Source: Dysgonomonas sp.
Lineage (GTDB): Bacteria > Bacteroidota > Bacteroidia > Bacteroidales > Dysgonomonadaceae
Assembly: GCA_003523545.1 (NCBI GenBank)
Contig: DQAM01000096.1
Location: 1 to 11,483, forward strand
DNA length: 11,483 bases
Direction of reading: 5' to 3'
The notes beneath the pieces were generated by a model. It was not told where the DNA came from and did no database searches. It was given only the letters and a program-made list of their open reading frames with translations. Every line of letters begins with the position of its first letter. Positions within the stretch are counted from its first letter, which is position 1. The position numbers and the translations under genes are program-made. Positions 1 to 7,785 of the stretch are shown here, in pieces.

Positions 1-192
1 ATCGGAATAACCGTACTTATTTATGCTTTGTCAAAGGAATTCCCTGAAATATTACTTATTATCAGCACCCAGAATTTACTGGCTCTGTATGGGTTAGTGC
101 TTGTTTTGGGGATACTGCTTACATATATAGCGACACGCTTTGCCGTAAACAGGTATCTTAAAATGGAAACGAATAATTTATATTATATATAG
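1..192 (+). CDS. ftsX: Probable cell-division protein FtsX, C-terminal end (5' truncated by window)
   Basis: The open frame enters from the left edge and ends at TAG 190-192, giving the last 63 residues of a membrane protein. Visible are a hydrophobic stretch ending just before LSKEFPE and a second long one (LLALYGLVLVLGILLTYIA), followed by a short basic tail (TRFAVNRYLKME). This fits the end of the FtsX/MacB-type permease domain, whose last helix is followed by a short cytoplasmic tail. FtsX pairs with the FtsE ATPase in the inner membrane and controls peptidoglycan hydrolases at division. The name rests mainly on order: in Bacteroidales ftsX commonly precedes a DUF3098 gene, uppP, truB and queA, which is exactly what follows here, the next start lying 4 bases after this stop. 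The fragment alone could not exclude another polytopic protein. Confidence 0.72.
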   Translation: MGITVLIYALSKEFPEILLIISTQNLLALYGLVLVLGILLTYIATRFAVNRYLKMETNNLYYI

Positions 193-196
193 AATT

Positions 197-445
197 ATGA
201 ATAAAATAGATTTTGCCCTCGGAAAAACGAATTATATTATTTGTGCCGTTTCGGTTGCAATTATTATACTGGGTTTCATACTGATGACAGGGCCCGCCAC
301 TACTATCGAAGGAGGTTTTGAACCCGATATATTCAGTACGCGCCGTATAGTAATAGCCCCCATGACTTGCTTCTTCGGATTTCTTCTGATGATTGTGGGC
401 ATCCTTTATCCGGATAAAAAGTCGAAAGAAGAAGCTAAAAACTGA
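197..445 (+). CDS. DUF3098 family small membrane protein
   Basis: An 82-residue protein with two predicted transmembrane helices, at about residues 13-32 (YIICAVSVAIIILGFILMTG) and 53-70 (IAPMTCFFGFLLMIVGIL). A polar loop of about 20 residues with an acidic FEPDIFSTRR segment lies between them, and the tail is lysine/glutamate-rich (PDKKSKEEAKN). The topology is probably both ends in the cytoplasm. Length, two-helix pattern and place between ftsX and uppP match the Bacteroidota family DUF3098, which has no established function. The gene starts 4 bases after the upstream stop and ends 20 bases before uppP, so it is almost certainly co-transcribed and perhaps translationally coupled to ftsX. 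Its constant position suggests an envelope or division role, but that is inference only. Confidence 0.85.
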   Translation: MNKIDFALGKTNYIICAVSVAIIILGFILMTGPATTIEGGFEPDIFSTRRIVIAPMTCFFGFLLMIVGILYPDKKSKEEAKN

Positions 446-465
446 TTACATAATTTAAGGGATAT

Positions 466-1263
466 ATGAGCATTATTGAAGCCATCATCCTTGGAATAGT
501 CCAGGGATTGACAGAATTCCTGCCTGTGAGCAGCAGCGGCCATCTCGAGATAGGAAGTGAAATACTGGGAGTAGCAGGAGAAGAAAATCTTACATTTACC
601 ATTGCGGTACATGCGGCAACCGTTCTTAGCACGATAACGATATTGCACAAAGATATTTTCAATTTATTGAAAGGTCTGTTTAAATTCAAGCTGAATGAAG
701 AAACCCTTTATTTGCTTAAAATCGGTATCTCGTTAATCCCTATAATGATAGTAGGACTTTTCTTCAAGGATTATGTAGAAGGTTTTTTTGGCAACGGATT
801 GCTTATGGTGGGATGCATGCTTTTGCTTACAGCTTTGTTATTATCCTTTTCTTATTATGCGAAACCACGCCAGAAAGAAAACCTGTCTTTCAAAGATGCC
901 TTTATCATTGGAGTTTCGCAGGCTCTGGCAGTCTTGCCGGGATTGTCCCGTTCGGGAACAACCATAGCAACAGGATTGTTGTTAGGGAATAAGAAAGAGA
1001 CAGTCGCTAAATTTTCGTTTCTGATGGTCATCATCCCTATTTTGGGCGAGGCTTTTCTGGATCTGATAAAAGGCGATTTTACCAATACCGGTTCCGACCT
1101 GCCGACGATCTCTTTGATATCGGGATTTCTGGCCGCTTATATCGCCGGATGCCTGGCTTGTAAATGGATGATTAATATTGTCAAGAAAGGCAAACTTATC
1201 TATTTTGCTTATTATTGTGCAGTGGTTGGTTTTATTGCAATTATATATTCTCTTACCAAATAA
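466..1263 (+). CDS. uppP: Undecaprenyl-diphosphatase UppP (BacA)
   Basis: This inner-membrane enzyme removes a phosphate from undecaprenyl pyrophosphate, regenerating the lipid carrier for peptidoglycan and surface polysaccharide synthesis; extra copies give bacitracin resistance. The 265-residue protein is close to the usual 265-275. Both signature regions are present: [15 protein letters not shown] at residues 13-27, which holds the (E/Q)xxxE pair as Q13 and E17, and PGLSRSGTT at 158-166, with the conserved serine and arginine. The rest is a series of hydrophobic helices joined by short loops, as expected for this polytopic family. The ATG at 466 puts the first motif at the normal distance from the N terminus. 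It lies 20 bases after the DUF3098 gene and only 6 bases before truB, so it sits in the middle of an operon. Nothing is unusual about it. Confidence 0.97.
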   Translation: MSIIEAIILGIVQGLTEFLPVSSSGHLEIGSEILGVAGEENLTFTIAVHAATVLSTITILHKDIFNLLKGLFKFKLNEETLYLLKIGISLIPIMIVGLFFKDYVEGFFGNGLLMVGCMLLLTALLLSFSYYAKPRQKENLSFKDAFIIGVSQALAVLPGLSRSGTTIATGLLLGNKKETVAKFSFLMVIIPILGEAFLDLIKGDFTNTGSDLPTISLISGFLAAYIAGCLACKWMINIVKKGKLIYFAYYCAVVGFIAIIYSLTK

Positions 1264-1269
1264 AATTGC

Positions 1270-1956
1270 ATGGATTTCATTTCGGGAGAGATACTATTTA
1301 TAGATAAGCCATTAAACTGGACATCATTTAGTTTGGTACGGAAATTGCGGGCTAAGATATGTAATAAGCTGAAGATTAAAAAACTTAAAGTAGGTCATGC
1401 CGGAACATTAGATCCTTTAGCCACAGGTGTAATGATAATCTGTACCGGAAAAAAGACCAAACTGATAGAAAGTTTTCAGTACCAGACTAAAGAATACATT
1501 GCTGAAATAGCCCTGGGTGCTACAACACCTTCTTATGATCTGGAAACGGAGATAGATGCAACATATCCTACCGGACATATCACAAGGGAGCTGGTTGAGG
1601 AAAAGTTGAAAAGCTTTGTAGGCAGTATAGAGCAGATACCCCCGGCTTACTCAGCTTGTAAGATCAATGGTGAAAGAGCTTACAATCTGGCACGTAACGG
1701 CGAAGATGTAGAGCTGAAGCCTAAGGTGCTGGTGATAGATGAAATCGAACTGCTTGAATTTGCAGAGACTTCCCTCCGGATACGGGTGGTTTGCAGTAAA
1801 GGTACTTATATAAGGGCATTGGCCCGCGATATAGGACAAGCATTAGACTCAGGGGGGCACCTAACAGGACTGACGCGGACGAGAGTCGGCGACATTACTC
1901 TGGATAAGTGTATCAGAGCGGAGCAGATAGATGATTTTCTTGCTGCAATTGAATAA
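1270..1956 (+). CDS. truB: tRNA pseudouridine(55) synthase TruB
   Basis: TruB converts uridine 55 in the T-loop of tRNAs to pseudouridine and also helps tRNA folding. The catalytic motif GHAGTLDPLATGV is at residues 42-54, with the nucleophilic aspartate at D48. Other family marks are the opening IDKPLNWTSF (11-20), PPAYSACKINGERAY in the middle, and CSKGTYIRALARDIG in the C-terminal half of the catalytic domain. At 228 residues it is much shorter than the E. coli enzyme (about 314) because the C-terminal PUA-like domain is missing; as I recall this short form is normal in Bacteroidota, so it is not a truncation. The ATG lies 6 bases after the uppP stop, with no clear Shine-Dalgarno sequence. 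queA follows after 19 bases, making a pair of tRNA-modification genes. Confidence 0.97.
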   Translation: MDFISGEILFIDKPLNWTSFSLVRKLRAKICNKLKIKKLKVGHAGTLDPLATGVMIICTGKKTKLIESFQYQTKEYIAEIALGATTPSYDLETEIDATYPTGHITRELVEEKLKSFVGSIEQIPPAYSACKINGERAYNLARNGEDVELKPKVLVIDEIELLEFAETSLRIRVVCSKGTYIRALARDIGQALDSGGHLTGLTRTRVGDITLDKCIRAEQIDDFLAAIE

Positions 1957-1975
1957 ATAAAAACAAATATATAAT

Positions 1976-3025
1976 ATGAAATTATCCCAATTCAAATTTG
2001 ATTTTCCATCAGAACTGATCGCTGCACATCCTGCCAAAAACAGGGACGAATCGCGGCTTCTGGTGTATAATCGCAAAGAAGATAAAACAGAACACCGGTT
2101 GTTCAAAGATATTCTTGAGTATTTCAATGATAAGGATGTCTTTATATTTAATGACACTAAGGTTTTTCCTGCCCGTTTGTACGGAAATAAAGAAAAAACC
2201 GGAGCAAAGATCGAAGTATTTCTTTTACGTGAGTTGAACGAAGAACTTCATTTGTGGGACGTATTGGTAGATCCTGCCCGCAAAATCAGAATAGGAAATA
2301 AGCTTTATTTCGGTGAAGACGATTCGATGGTAGCCGAAGTAATCGACAATACTACATCAAGAGGCCGCACATTGAGGTTTTTGTATGACGGTCCCCCGGA
2401 AGAATTCAGGTCTGCACTGTATGCGTTGGGAGAAACTCCGATTCCGAAATATCTGGGAAGAGGCGAAGAACCCGAAGACAAGGAACGCTATCAGACCATC
2501 TTCGCTAAAAATGAAGGTGCTGTCGTAGCTCCTGCCGCAGGACTCCATTTCAGCCGGGAACTTCTGAAGCGCATGGAGATCAAAGGCATCGACTTTGCTT
2601 ACATAACTCTTCATTCCGGCTTAGGAAACTATCGGGAAATAGATGTTGAAGACCTGACCAAACATAAGATGGACTCGGAGCAGATGGAAATTACTCCCGA
2701 AGCAGCTGCCATAGTTAACAAGGCAAAAGCAAACGGCAATAAAATCTGTGCTGTGGGAACATCGGTAATGCGTACAATCGAAACCGTTGTAAGCACCGAC
2801 CATCAATTGAAACCGAATGAAGGATGGACTAATAAGTTTATCTTCCCTCCTTATGAATTCAATATAGCCGATGCTATGGTAACAAACCTGCATCTGCCTC
2901 AATCTACACTCCTGATGATGACAGCCGCGTTTGGAGGTTACGACAAAGTGATGGAATTGTATGAAGAAGCTGTTAAAGAGAAATATAAATTCGGAACTTA
3001 CGGCGATGCTATGCTGATATTGTAA
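1976..3025 (+). CDS. queA: S-adenosylmethionine:tRNA ribosyltransferase-isomerase QueA
   Basis: QueA moves the ribosyl part of S-adenosylmethionine onto preQ1-modified tRNA, giving epoxyqueuosine at wobble position 34 of GUN-anticodon tRNAs; this is the penultimate step of queuosine synthesis. The 349-residue length is normal for the family. Recognisable blocks in order are RDESRLLV near residue 24, [13 protein letters not shown] near 58, [22 protein letters not shown] near 165-190 (the hallmark AAPTAGLHF region), [25 protein letters not shown], and [20 protein letters not shown] close to the C terminus. Some positions differ from the proteobacterial consensus, for example LHSGLGNY where LHVGAGTF is usual; I judge this to be ordinary lineage variation. 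It is the last gene of the ftsX-queA run and is followed by a strong terminator. The 19-base gap before it is too short for a preQ1 riboswitch. Confidence 0.97.
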   Translation: MKLSQFKFDFPSELIAAHPAKNRDESRLLVYNRKEDKTEHRLFKDILEYFNDKDVFIFNDTKVFPARLYGNKEKTGAKIEVFLLRELNEELHLWDVLVDPARKIRIGNKLYFGEDDSMVAEVIDNTTSRGRTLRFLYDGPPEEFRSALYALGETPIPKYLGRGEEPEDKERYQTIFAKNEGAVVAPAAGLHFSRELLKRMEIKGIDFAYITLHSGLGNYREIDVEDLTKHKMDSEQMEITPEAAAIVNKAKANGNKICAVGTSVMRTIETVVSTDHQLKPNEGWTNKFIFPPYEFNIADAMVTNLHLPQSTLLMMTAAFGGYDKVMELYEEAVKEKYKFGTYGDAMLIL

Positions 3026-3049
3026 TTCTGAAATCAAACGATTATACTG

Positions 3050-3080
3050 GCAGCCGTCCTTTTGGGGACGGCTGTTTTTG
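3050..3080 (+). terminator. Intrinsic terminator of the ftsX–queA operon
   Basis: CAGCCGTCC at 3051-3059 pairs perfectly with GGACGGCTG at 3066-3074 around a six-base loop, and is followed at once by TTTTT at 3075-3079. The GC-rich 9-bp stem plus T-run is a textbook rho-independent terminator, 25 bases after the queA stop. It separates the housekeeping run from thrA, which has its own promoter. Confidence 0.9.
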
Positions 3081-3132
3081 TATCCTATCATCCTTTAACA
3101 AATATCCTGAAAATACGATTTATAACTTCCGT

Positions 3133-3164
3133 TTTGCTGTGATTAATTTTAATCGGTATATTTG
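3133..3164 (+). promoter_or_regulatory. Bacteroidota-type promoter of thrA
   Basis: A -33 element TTTG at 3133-3136 is followed, after 20 bases, by TATATTTG at 3157-3164, a full match to the Bacteroidota -7 consensus TAnnTTTG read by the primary sigma factor. Transcription should start near 3171, leaving a leader of about 45 bases before the ATG at 3216. The leader is too short for a classic threonine attenuator. It holds only a weak TGCGT/ACGCA inverted repeat at about 3170-3190. Assignment is by consensus, spacing and position just after a terminator. Confidence 0.72.
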
Positions 3165-3215
3165 CACATTGCGTAAGATTCGTTGACGCATCAAAATGAT
3201 AAATATTGTATCCGT

Positions 3216-5657
3216 ATGAAAGTAATGAAGTTTGGCGGAACATCCGTAGGTTCTGCACAAAATATATTGAGAGTAAAGGAGATCGTCGGTAAAGAAAACG
3301 GTTCGCTGGTTGTGGTTGTTTCAGCGTTCGGGGGTATAACCGACAAACTGATGGAAACATCTATGCTCGCTTCATATGGGAACGAAGATTATGAACTCAA
3401 CTTCAACGAGATTATCGAAACTCATCTTTCTATCATCGAGGAACTAGCATTCGCAAAAGAAAAGAAAGAGGAACTGACTTCGAAAACAAAGGAACTGATG
3501 GATGAATTGAGTAATATTTTTAAGGGGGTGTACCTTATAAATGATTTATCTCAGCGGACTTCGGATAAAATTGTGAGCTACGGGGAAAAACTGTCTTCTC
3601 TTATAATCAGTTATGTCCTGGATGATTTTGAATTACTCGATTCTACAGACCTGATAAAGACAAACACTGCTTTCGGGAAACATACGCCTGATATAGAATT
3701 ATCCTCGACCTTAATCAAAAATGCTTTTGCTGCTTCCTCAGGCAGGATTCTAGTTGCCGGATTTATATCGGTTTCCAAATCGAACGGAGAAGTTACCAAT
3801 CTGGGAAGAGGCGGTTCGGATTATACCGCAGCTATATTTGCATCTGCTCTCGAGGCAGATGTCCTCGAGATATGGACAGATGTGGACGGCTTTATGTCTG
3901 CAGATCCGAAGGTCATTACAGGAGCGTATGTAATAGAGAACCTTACTTTTACCGAAGCTACCGAGTTATGCAACTTCGGAGCTAAAATAATATATCCGCC
4001 GACTATCTTTCCGGTTTACCACAAAAACATTCCTATACGGATAAAGAATACCTTCAAGCCAGAACTTCCTGGAACCTATATCTCGCACGACGGCGGCGTT
4101 CGTAATAAGCGGGCACTGATAAAAGGAATTTCTTCGATTGCAGACACCTGCCTGCTGACCATACAAGGATTGGGGATGGTAGGGGTCATCGGAGTCAACT
4201 TCCGTATCTTCCGTGCGTTGGCCGACAGGGGCATTAGTGTGTTTCTTGTTTCTCAGGCTTCTTCTGAAAACAGTACCTCGATAGGAATCCGTTCGGCAGA
4301 TGCCCGGGAAGCGGTAGAAGTACTGGAAACTGAATTCGCCCAGGAAATAGCGTTGGGAAGTATCAACCGGGTATTATTGGAACGTGACCTGGCTACTGTT
4401 GCTATTGTAGGAGAGAATATGAAATATACACCGGGTATCGCGGGCAGGCTTTTCCAGACACTGGGTAAAAGCGGTATCAGTGTTATTGCCTGTGCGCAGG
4501 GAGCATCCGAGGTAAATATTTCTTTCGTCATTAAAAACAAGCATCTGCGCAAGGCGCTTAACTCTATACATGATTCGTTCTTTCTATGGGATTATAAAGT
4601 GCTCAACTTATTTATAGCAGGTACAGGTATTATTGGAGGTAACCTGATAGAGCAGATAAAAAAACAACGTCCCAAACTAATGGAGCAATATTCCCTTAAA
4701 TTGAATGTGGTTGGTATAGCTAATAGCCGTAAAGCTGTGTTCTGCAGGGAAGGAATAGAACTTGAGAAATATAAGAAACTACTCGATGAACAAGGCATGG
4801 CAAGCTCTCCCGGCATATTGCAGGATAAAATACTGGACATGAATATTTTCAATGCCATATTTGTAGACTGTACAGCCAGCGAAGCCATCGCTTCTATCTA
4901 CGAAAAGCTTTTGGCCAATAACGTTTCGGTAGTTACTGCAAATAAGATAGCTGCATCCTCAGCTTACGATAATTATCTGAACCTTAAGAATATTGCAAGG
5001 GAAAGGGATGTGAAATTCCTTTTCGAAACAAATGTAGGTGCAGGGCTTCCTATCATTAATACGATGAACTCACTGACTAATTCGGGAGATAAAGTTGTGA
5101 AAATCGAGGCTGTCCTTTCGGGGACACTCAATTTTATTTTCAATACGATCAGTGAAGATATTCCTTTCAGTAAAGCTGTAAAGATGGCAAAGGAAGCCGG
5201 TTTTTCAGAACCTGATCCCCGGGTCGATTTATGCGGTATGGATGTGATACGTAAACTGATTATTCTGACGCGCGAAGCAGGATATAAAGTAGAACAGAAA
5301 GATGTAAAGATCAATCATTTTATACCCCAGAAATACTTCGATGGTTCGGTAGATGAATTCTGGTCGACCTTAAGCGAAGTTGATAAAGAGTTTGAAGAAA
5401 GACGTAAAAAACTGGAAGAGGAAGGTAGGCATCTGAGATTTGTAGCCAAATACGAGAATGGAAAGTGTGAAGTCGGCCTGAGCGAGGTAGATATTTGCCA
5501 TCCTTTTTATGAACTGGAAGGAAGCAATAATATTATCCAGATAACTACCGAGAGGTACAATGAATTTCCAATGATAATAAAGGGATACGGCGCAGGAGCC
5601 GATGTTACGGCAGCCGGGGTATTCTCCGATATTATAAGTATTGCCAATGTGAGGTAA
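3216..5657 (+). CDS. thrA: Bifunctional aspartokinase / homoserine dehydrogenase
   Basis: A fused enzyme for the first and third steps of the aspartate pathway: it phosphorylates aspartate and reduces aspartate semialdehyde to homoserine, feeding threonine and methionine synthesis. The aspartokinase domain covers about residues 1-290, with KFGGTSVG at 5-12 and the later GRGGSDYTAA substrate motif. Two ACT regulatory domains follow, at about 312-385 (LLTIQGLGMVGVIG) and 393-458 (TVAIVGENMKYTPGIAG). The dehydrogenase begins at about 464, with the nucleotide-binding GTGIIG at 469-474 (GxGxxG), and carries GTLNFIFN and the EPDPRVDLCGMDVIRK block; D676 and K680 match the catalytic acidic/lysine pair of the family. 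I chose the ATG at 3216 (813 residues), which places KFGGTSVG at the usual distance from the start. An upstream in-frame TTG at 3183 adds 11 residues without family similarity. No Shine-Dalgarno sequence is visible. Threonine feedback through the ACT domains is likely but inferred. thrB and thrC do not follow. Confidence 0.96.
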   Translation: MKVMKFGGTSVGSAQNILRVKEIVGKENGSLVVVVSAFGGITDKLMETSMLASYGNEDYELNFNEIIETHLSIIEELAFAKEKKEELTSKTKELMDELSNIFKGVYLINDLSQRTSDKIVSYGEKLSSLIISYVLDDFELLDSTDLIKTNTAFGKHTPDIELSSTLIKNAFAASSGRILVAGFISVSKSNGEVTNLGRGGSDYTAAIFASALEADVLEIWTDVDGFMSADPKVITGAYVIENLTFTEATELCNFGAKIIYPPTIFPVYHKNIPIRIKNTFKPELPGTYISHDGGVRNKRALIKGISSIADTCLLTIQGLGMVGVIGVNFRIFRALADRGISVFLVSQASSENSTSIGIRSADAREAVEVLETEFAQEIALGSINRVLLERDLATVAIVGENMKYTPGIAGRLFQTLGKSGISVIACAQGASEVNISFVIKNKHLRKALNSIHDSFFLWDYKVLNLFIAGTGIIGGNLIEQIKKQRPKLMEQYSLKLNVVGIANSRKAVFCREGIELEKYKKLLDEQGMASSPGILQDKILDMNIFNAIFVDCTASEAIASIYEKLLANNVSVVTANKIAASSAYDNYLNLKNIARERDVKFLFETNVGAGLPIINTMNSLTNSGDKVVKIEAVLSGTLNFIFNTISEDIPFSKAVKMAKEAGFSEPDPRVDLCGMDVIRKLIILTREAGYKVEQKDVKINHFIPQKYFDGSVDEFWSTLSEVDKEFEERRKKLEEEGRHLRFVAKYENGKCEVGLSEVDICHPFYELEGSNNIIQITTERYNEFPMIIKGYGAGADVTAAGVFSDIISIANVR

Positions 5658-5677
5658 TCATCAAACAAATAAATAGC

Positions 5678-5709
5678 AAACGGGTTCTTCATTAATGAAG
5701 AACCCGTTT
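5678..5709. terminator. Perfect 32-bp palindrome, probable bidirectional terminator
   Basis: The stretch from AAACGGGTTCTTC (5678-5690) to its exact reverse complement ending at 5709 is a perfect palindrome centred between 5693 and 5694. On the plus strand it runs straight into TTTTATTTT, a good T-run for ending thrA, 20 bases after the thrA stop. On the minus strand the tail is less pure (TTTGCTATTTATTTG) but would still serve the convergent GH97 gene, whose stop lies 25 bases away. One hairpin shared by two convergent genes is the simplest reading. Confidence 0.87.
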
Positions 5710-5734
5710 TATTTTGAAGATAACTTATAATAAA

Positions 5735-7750
5735 TTATTTCTTTGAAATTTTCATTGCAAAACCTCCTCCCGGAGCCATTGATGCAGTCAATTTCTTGTT
5801 TGAAGGAATGTCTATTACTTCCTTTTTATAATCGCGTGCGGCCTTGTCTGCATTTACACCGTCTTTAAATATTTCTGCCTGATAGTTCCCATTACCCAGA
5901 AAAGAAAGGTCGAGTTCGATTGTCCTTGCATCCCAGTTTGTCATAGAGCCTACGTACCATACTCCGTTTTTCTCACGGGCTATGGCTATGTATTCACCGA
6001 TCTTACCGTTCAATGCAACAGTATTGTCCCATACAGTAGGTATATCAGCTATGAATTCTGTGCATTCGGCTTCATGCATATAATTGGATGGATTATCACA
6101 CAGCATATTTAAAGGAGATTCAAAAACCACATATTCAGCCAGCTGGCGGCAGCGTGTTCCCTGGCTCATTGCCTCACTATTGATAGGGCGGTAATTGCCT
6201 TTTGTTGCATTACGCATGGCTCCCTGCGTATAATCGACAGGACCTGCAACCATACGGATAAAAGGGAATGTTACATCGTAAGCCACCTGATCTACGGATG
6301 CATCTGCCCATTTCATCTGCTCTAGTCCGTGAACTCCTTCAAAATTGATTACATTCGGGAAAGTACGTTGAAGACCGGTAGGCTTGTAAGTACCATGATA
6401 GTCCATAAGAATATTATATCTGGCCGCAATCTCAGCTGCACGGTAATGGAAATTAACCATCGGTTGATCGTCCCTATCCATAAAGTCTACCTTGAAGCCT
6501 TTGATACCCATTTCAGAATAATGCTTGCAAAGACCTTCAATGTCTTTATTGAGAGCATAATATCCTGCCCAAAGTATTAATCCTACATTTTTGCTTTTTC
6601 CGTATTCAACAAGTTCTTTCAGATTGATTTCCGGAATCACCTGGTATAAATCTGCTTTCAGGTTAACAGACCAGCCCTCGTCGAGAATTACATATTCAAT
6701 GCCATGTTCAGAAGCAAAATCTATATAATATTTGTAAGTATCGTTGTTGATGCCTGTTTTAAAATCAACATCGTAGAGGTTCCATGCATTCCACCATTCC
6801 CATGCTACTTTTCCGGGCTTTACCCATGAATAATCTATAGCTTTGTTAGCCGGTGTAGCCAATTTATAAACCATGTCGCTATCAGCCAACTGGTGATCGT
6901 ATTCCGAAACAATTACCGCACGCCACGGAAATTCAACTGCGCCTTTGTCATAACTGGCGATATATTCTTCGCGTGTCTGAACGAGTCCCTGGAGCATATT
7001 GTGTCCGCCTTGTTTTATATCTTTCGGATAGCGGGCAAACATCCCTTTAATACTCTTCGAACCGTTCCCGTTATACAGAAACATTCCCGGATAATCGATC
7101 AGATCCGATTCAGCAATGCAAACTTTTTTACCATTAACACCTTCTACCACTAAGGGAGAGAATGCAAGCCTTTCTTTATCCCATTGGGAAAGATTAATAT
7201 ATTGGTATGTATTTTCGAATGAAGTAAACATCTGGGATTCCAGAGATTCCCGTTTCAATTGTACGTAAGGTATATAAGCTTTCTGATCGGACGGAAAGTT
7301 ATATACAGCCTGTTCATTGAGAACCTTGAAAGGATTCTTTAGTGTGGAAATGAAGCGGTAGGCTATTCCATCGTTATATGCCCTGAATATCAGGTTAAAT
7401 CCATCTTTGAATCTGAGTGTAAGTTCATTGTAATGGTCAGGGATCGTTTTGCGTTTGTATACAGGTGCATCGATTGTCTGGTTTATCGATTTCGTGGATG
7501 AGCCTGAAAGTCTTGATTTTAACCCGAAGGATTTACCGCCTTCGAGTGTCATGGATAAGGGTGATTTATCCAGCATCAGGTCGCCGTTGTGGGAAACAGA
7601 GTACTCGATAACATCACCGACTGATACCTGGGTACTCAATTTACCATCAGGTGAAGTAAGTGTAAACTGTTTTTGTGCAAAAGATATTCCGGATAGCCCT
7701 GAAAGAACTACCGTTAAACAAAGAAGAAATAATTTTTTTGTATTCTTCAT
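5735..7750 (-). CDS. Secreted GH97 glycoside hydrolase, retaining type, probable alpha-galactosidase
   Basis: A 671-residue enzyme of glycoside hydrolase family 97, which removes terminal alpha-linked sugars. Residues 1-25 form a signal peptide (MKNTKKLFLLCLTVVL, cleavage likely after SFA), so it acts in the periplasm or beyond. An N-terminal beta-sandwich (about 27-280) precedes the barrel domain (about 285-570) and a C-terminal beta domain. Family marks are VAWEWWNAWNLYDVDF, EYVILDEGWS, GFKVDFMDRDDQ and NVINFEGVHGLEQ. D422 in KVDFMDRDD matches the aspartate nucleophile that, from published work on B. thetaiotaomicron GH97 enzymes, marks the retaining alpha-galactosidase branch; inverting SusB-type alpha-glucosidases lack it. 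E477 has the spacing expected of the acid/base, with E471 as an alternative. Length (about 660-670) also fits the galactosidase branch rather than SusB (about 738). It follows the lipoprotein gene by 35 bases with no promoter seen between them, so it is probably co-transcribed. Exact substrate is inferred. Confidence 0.9.
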   Translation of the reverse strand: MKNTKKLFLLCLTVVLSGLSGISFAQKQFTLTSPDGKLSTQVSVGDVIEYSVSHNGDLMLDKSPLSMTLEGGKSFGLKSRLSGSSTKSINQTIDAPVYKRKTIPDHYNELTLRFKDGFNLIFRAYNDGIAYRFISTLKNPFKVLNEQAVYNFPSDQKAYIPYVQLKRESLESQMFTSFENTYQYINLSQWDKERLAFSPLVVEGVNGKKVCIAESDLIDYPGMFLYNGNGSKSIKGMFARYPKDIKQGGHNMLQGLVQTREEYIASYDKGAVEFPWRAVIVSEYDHQLADSDMVYKLATPANKAIDYSWVKPGKVAWEWWNAWNLYDVDFKTGINNDTYKYYIDFASEHGIEYVILDEGWSVNLKADLYQVIPEINLKELVEYGKSKNVGLILWAGYYALNKDIEGLCKHYSEMGIKGFKVDFMDRDDQPMVNFHYRAAEIAARYNILMDYHGTYKPTGLQRTFPNVINFEGVHGLEQMKWADASVDQVAYDVTFPFIRMVAGPVDYTQGAMRNATKGNYRPINSEAMSQGTRCRQLAEYVVFESPLNMLCDNPSNYMHEAECTEFIADIPTVWDNTVALNGKIGEYIAIAREKNGVWYVGSMTNWDARTIELDLSFLGNGNYQAEIFKDGVNADKAARDYKKEVIDIPSNKKLTASMAPGGGFAMKISKK

Positions 7751-7785
7751 ATTCGGTATTTTAAGTGATTAATTTGTTATATTTT

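Noticed and set aside
1270..1956. TruB as a truncated gene because it is about 85 residues shorter than in E. coli
   Set aside because: All catalytic-domain motifs are intact and the missing part is the C-terminal PUA-like domain, which to my knowledge is commonly absent in Bacteroidota.
1957..1975. A possible preQ1 riboswitch ahead of queA
   Set aside because: The gap is only 19 bases, AT-rich, with no room for an aptamer, and the gene lies inside an operon.
3183..3215. An upstream in-frame TTG start for thrA adding 11 residues
   Set aside because: The added residues have no family similarity, while the ATG at 3216 puts KFGGTSVG at the normal distance from the N terminus and leaves a usual leader after the promoter.
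3165..3215. A threonine attenuator leader before thrA
   Set aside because: The leader is about 45 bases, with no run of threonine or isoleucine codons and no terminator hairpin; only a 5-bp weak inverted repeat is present.
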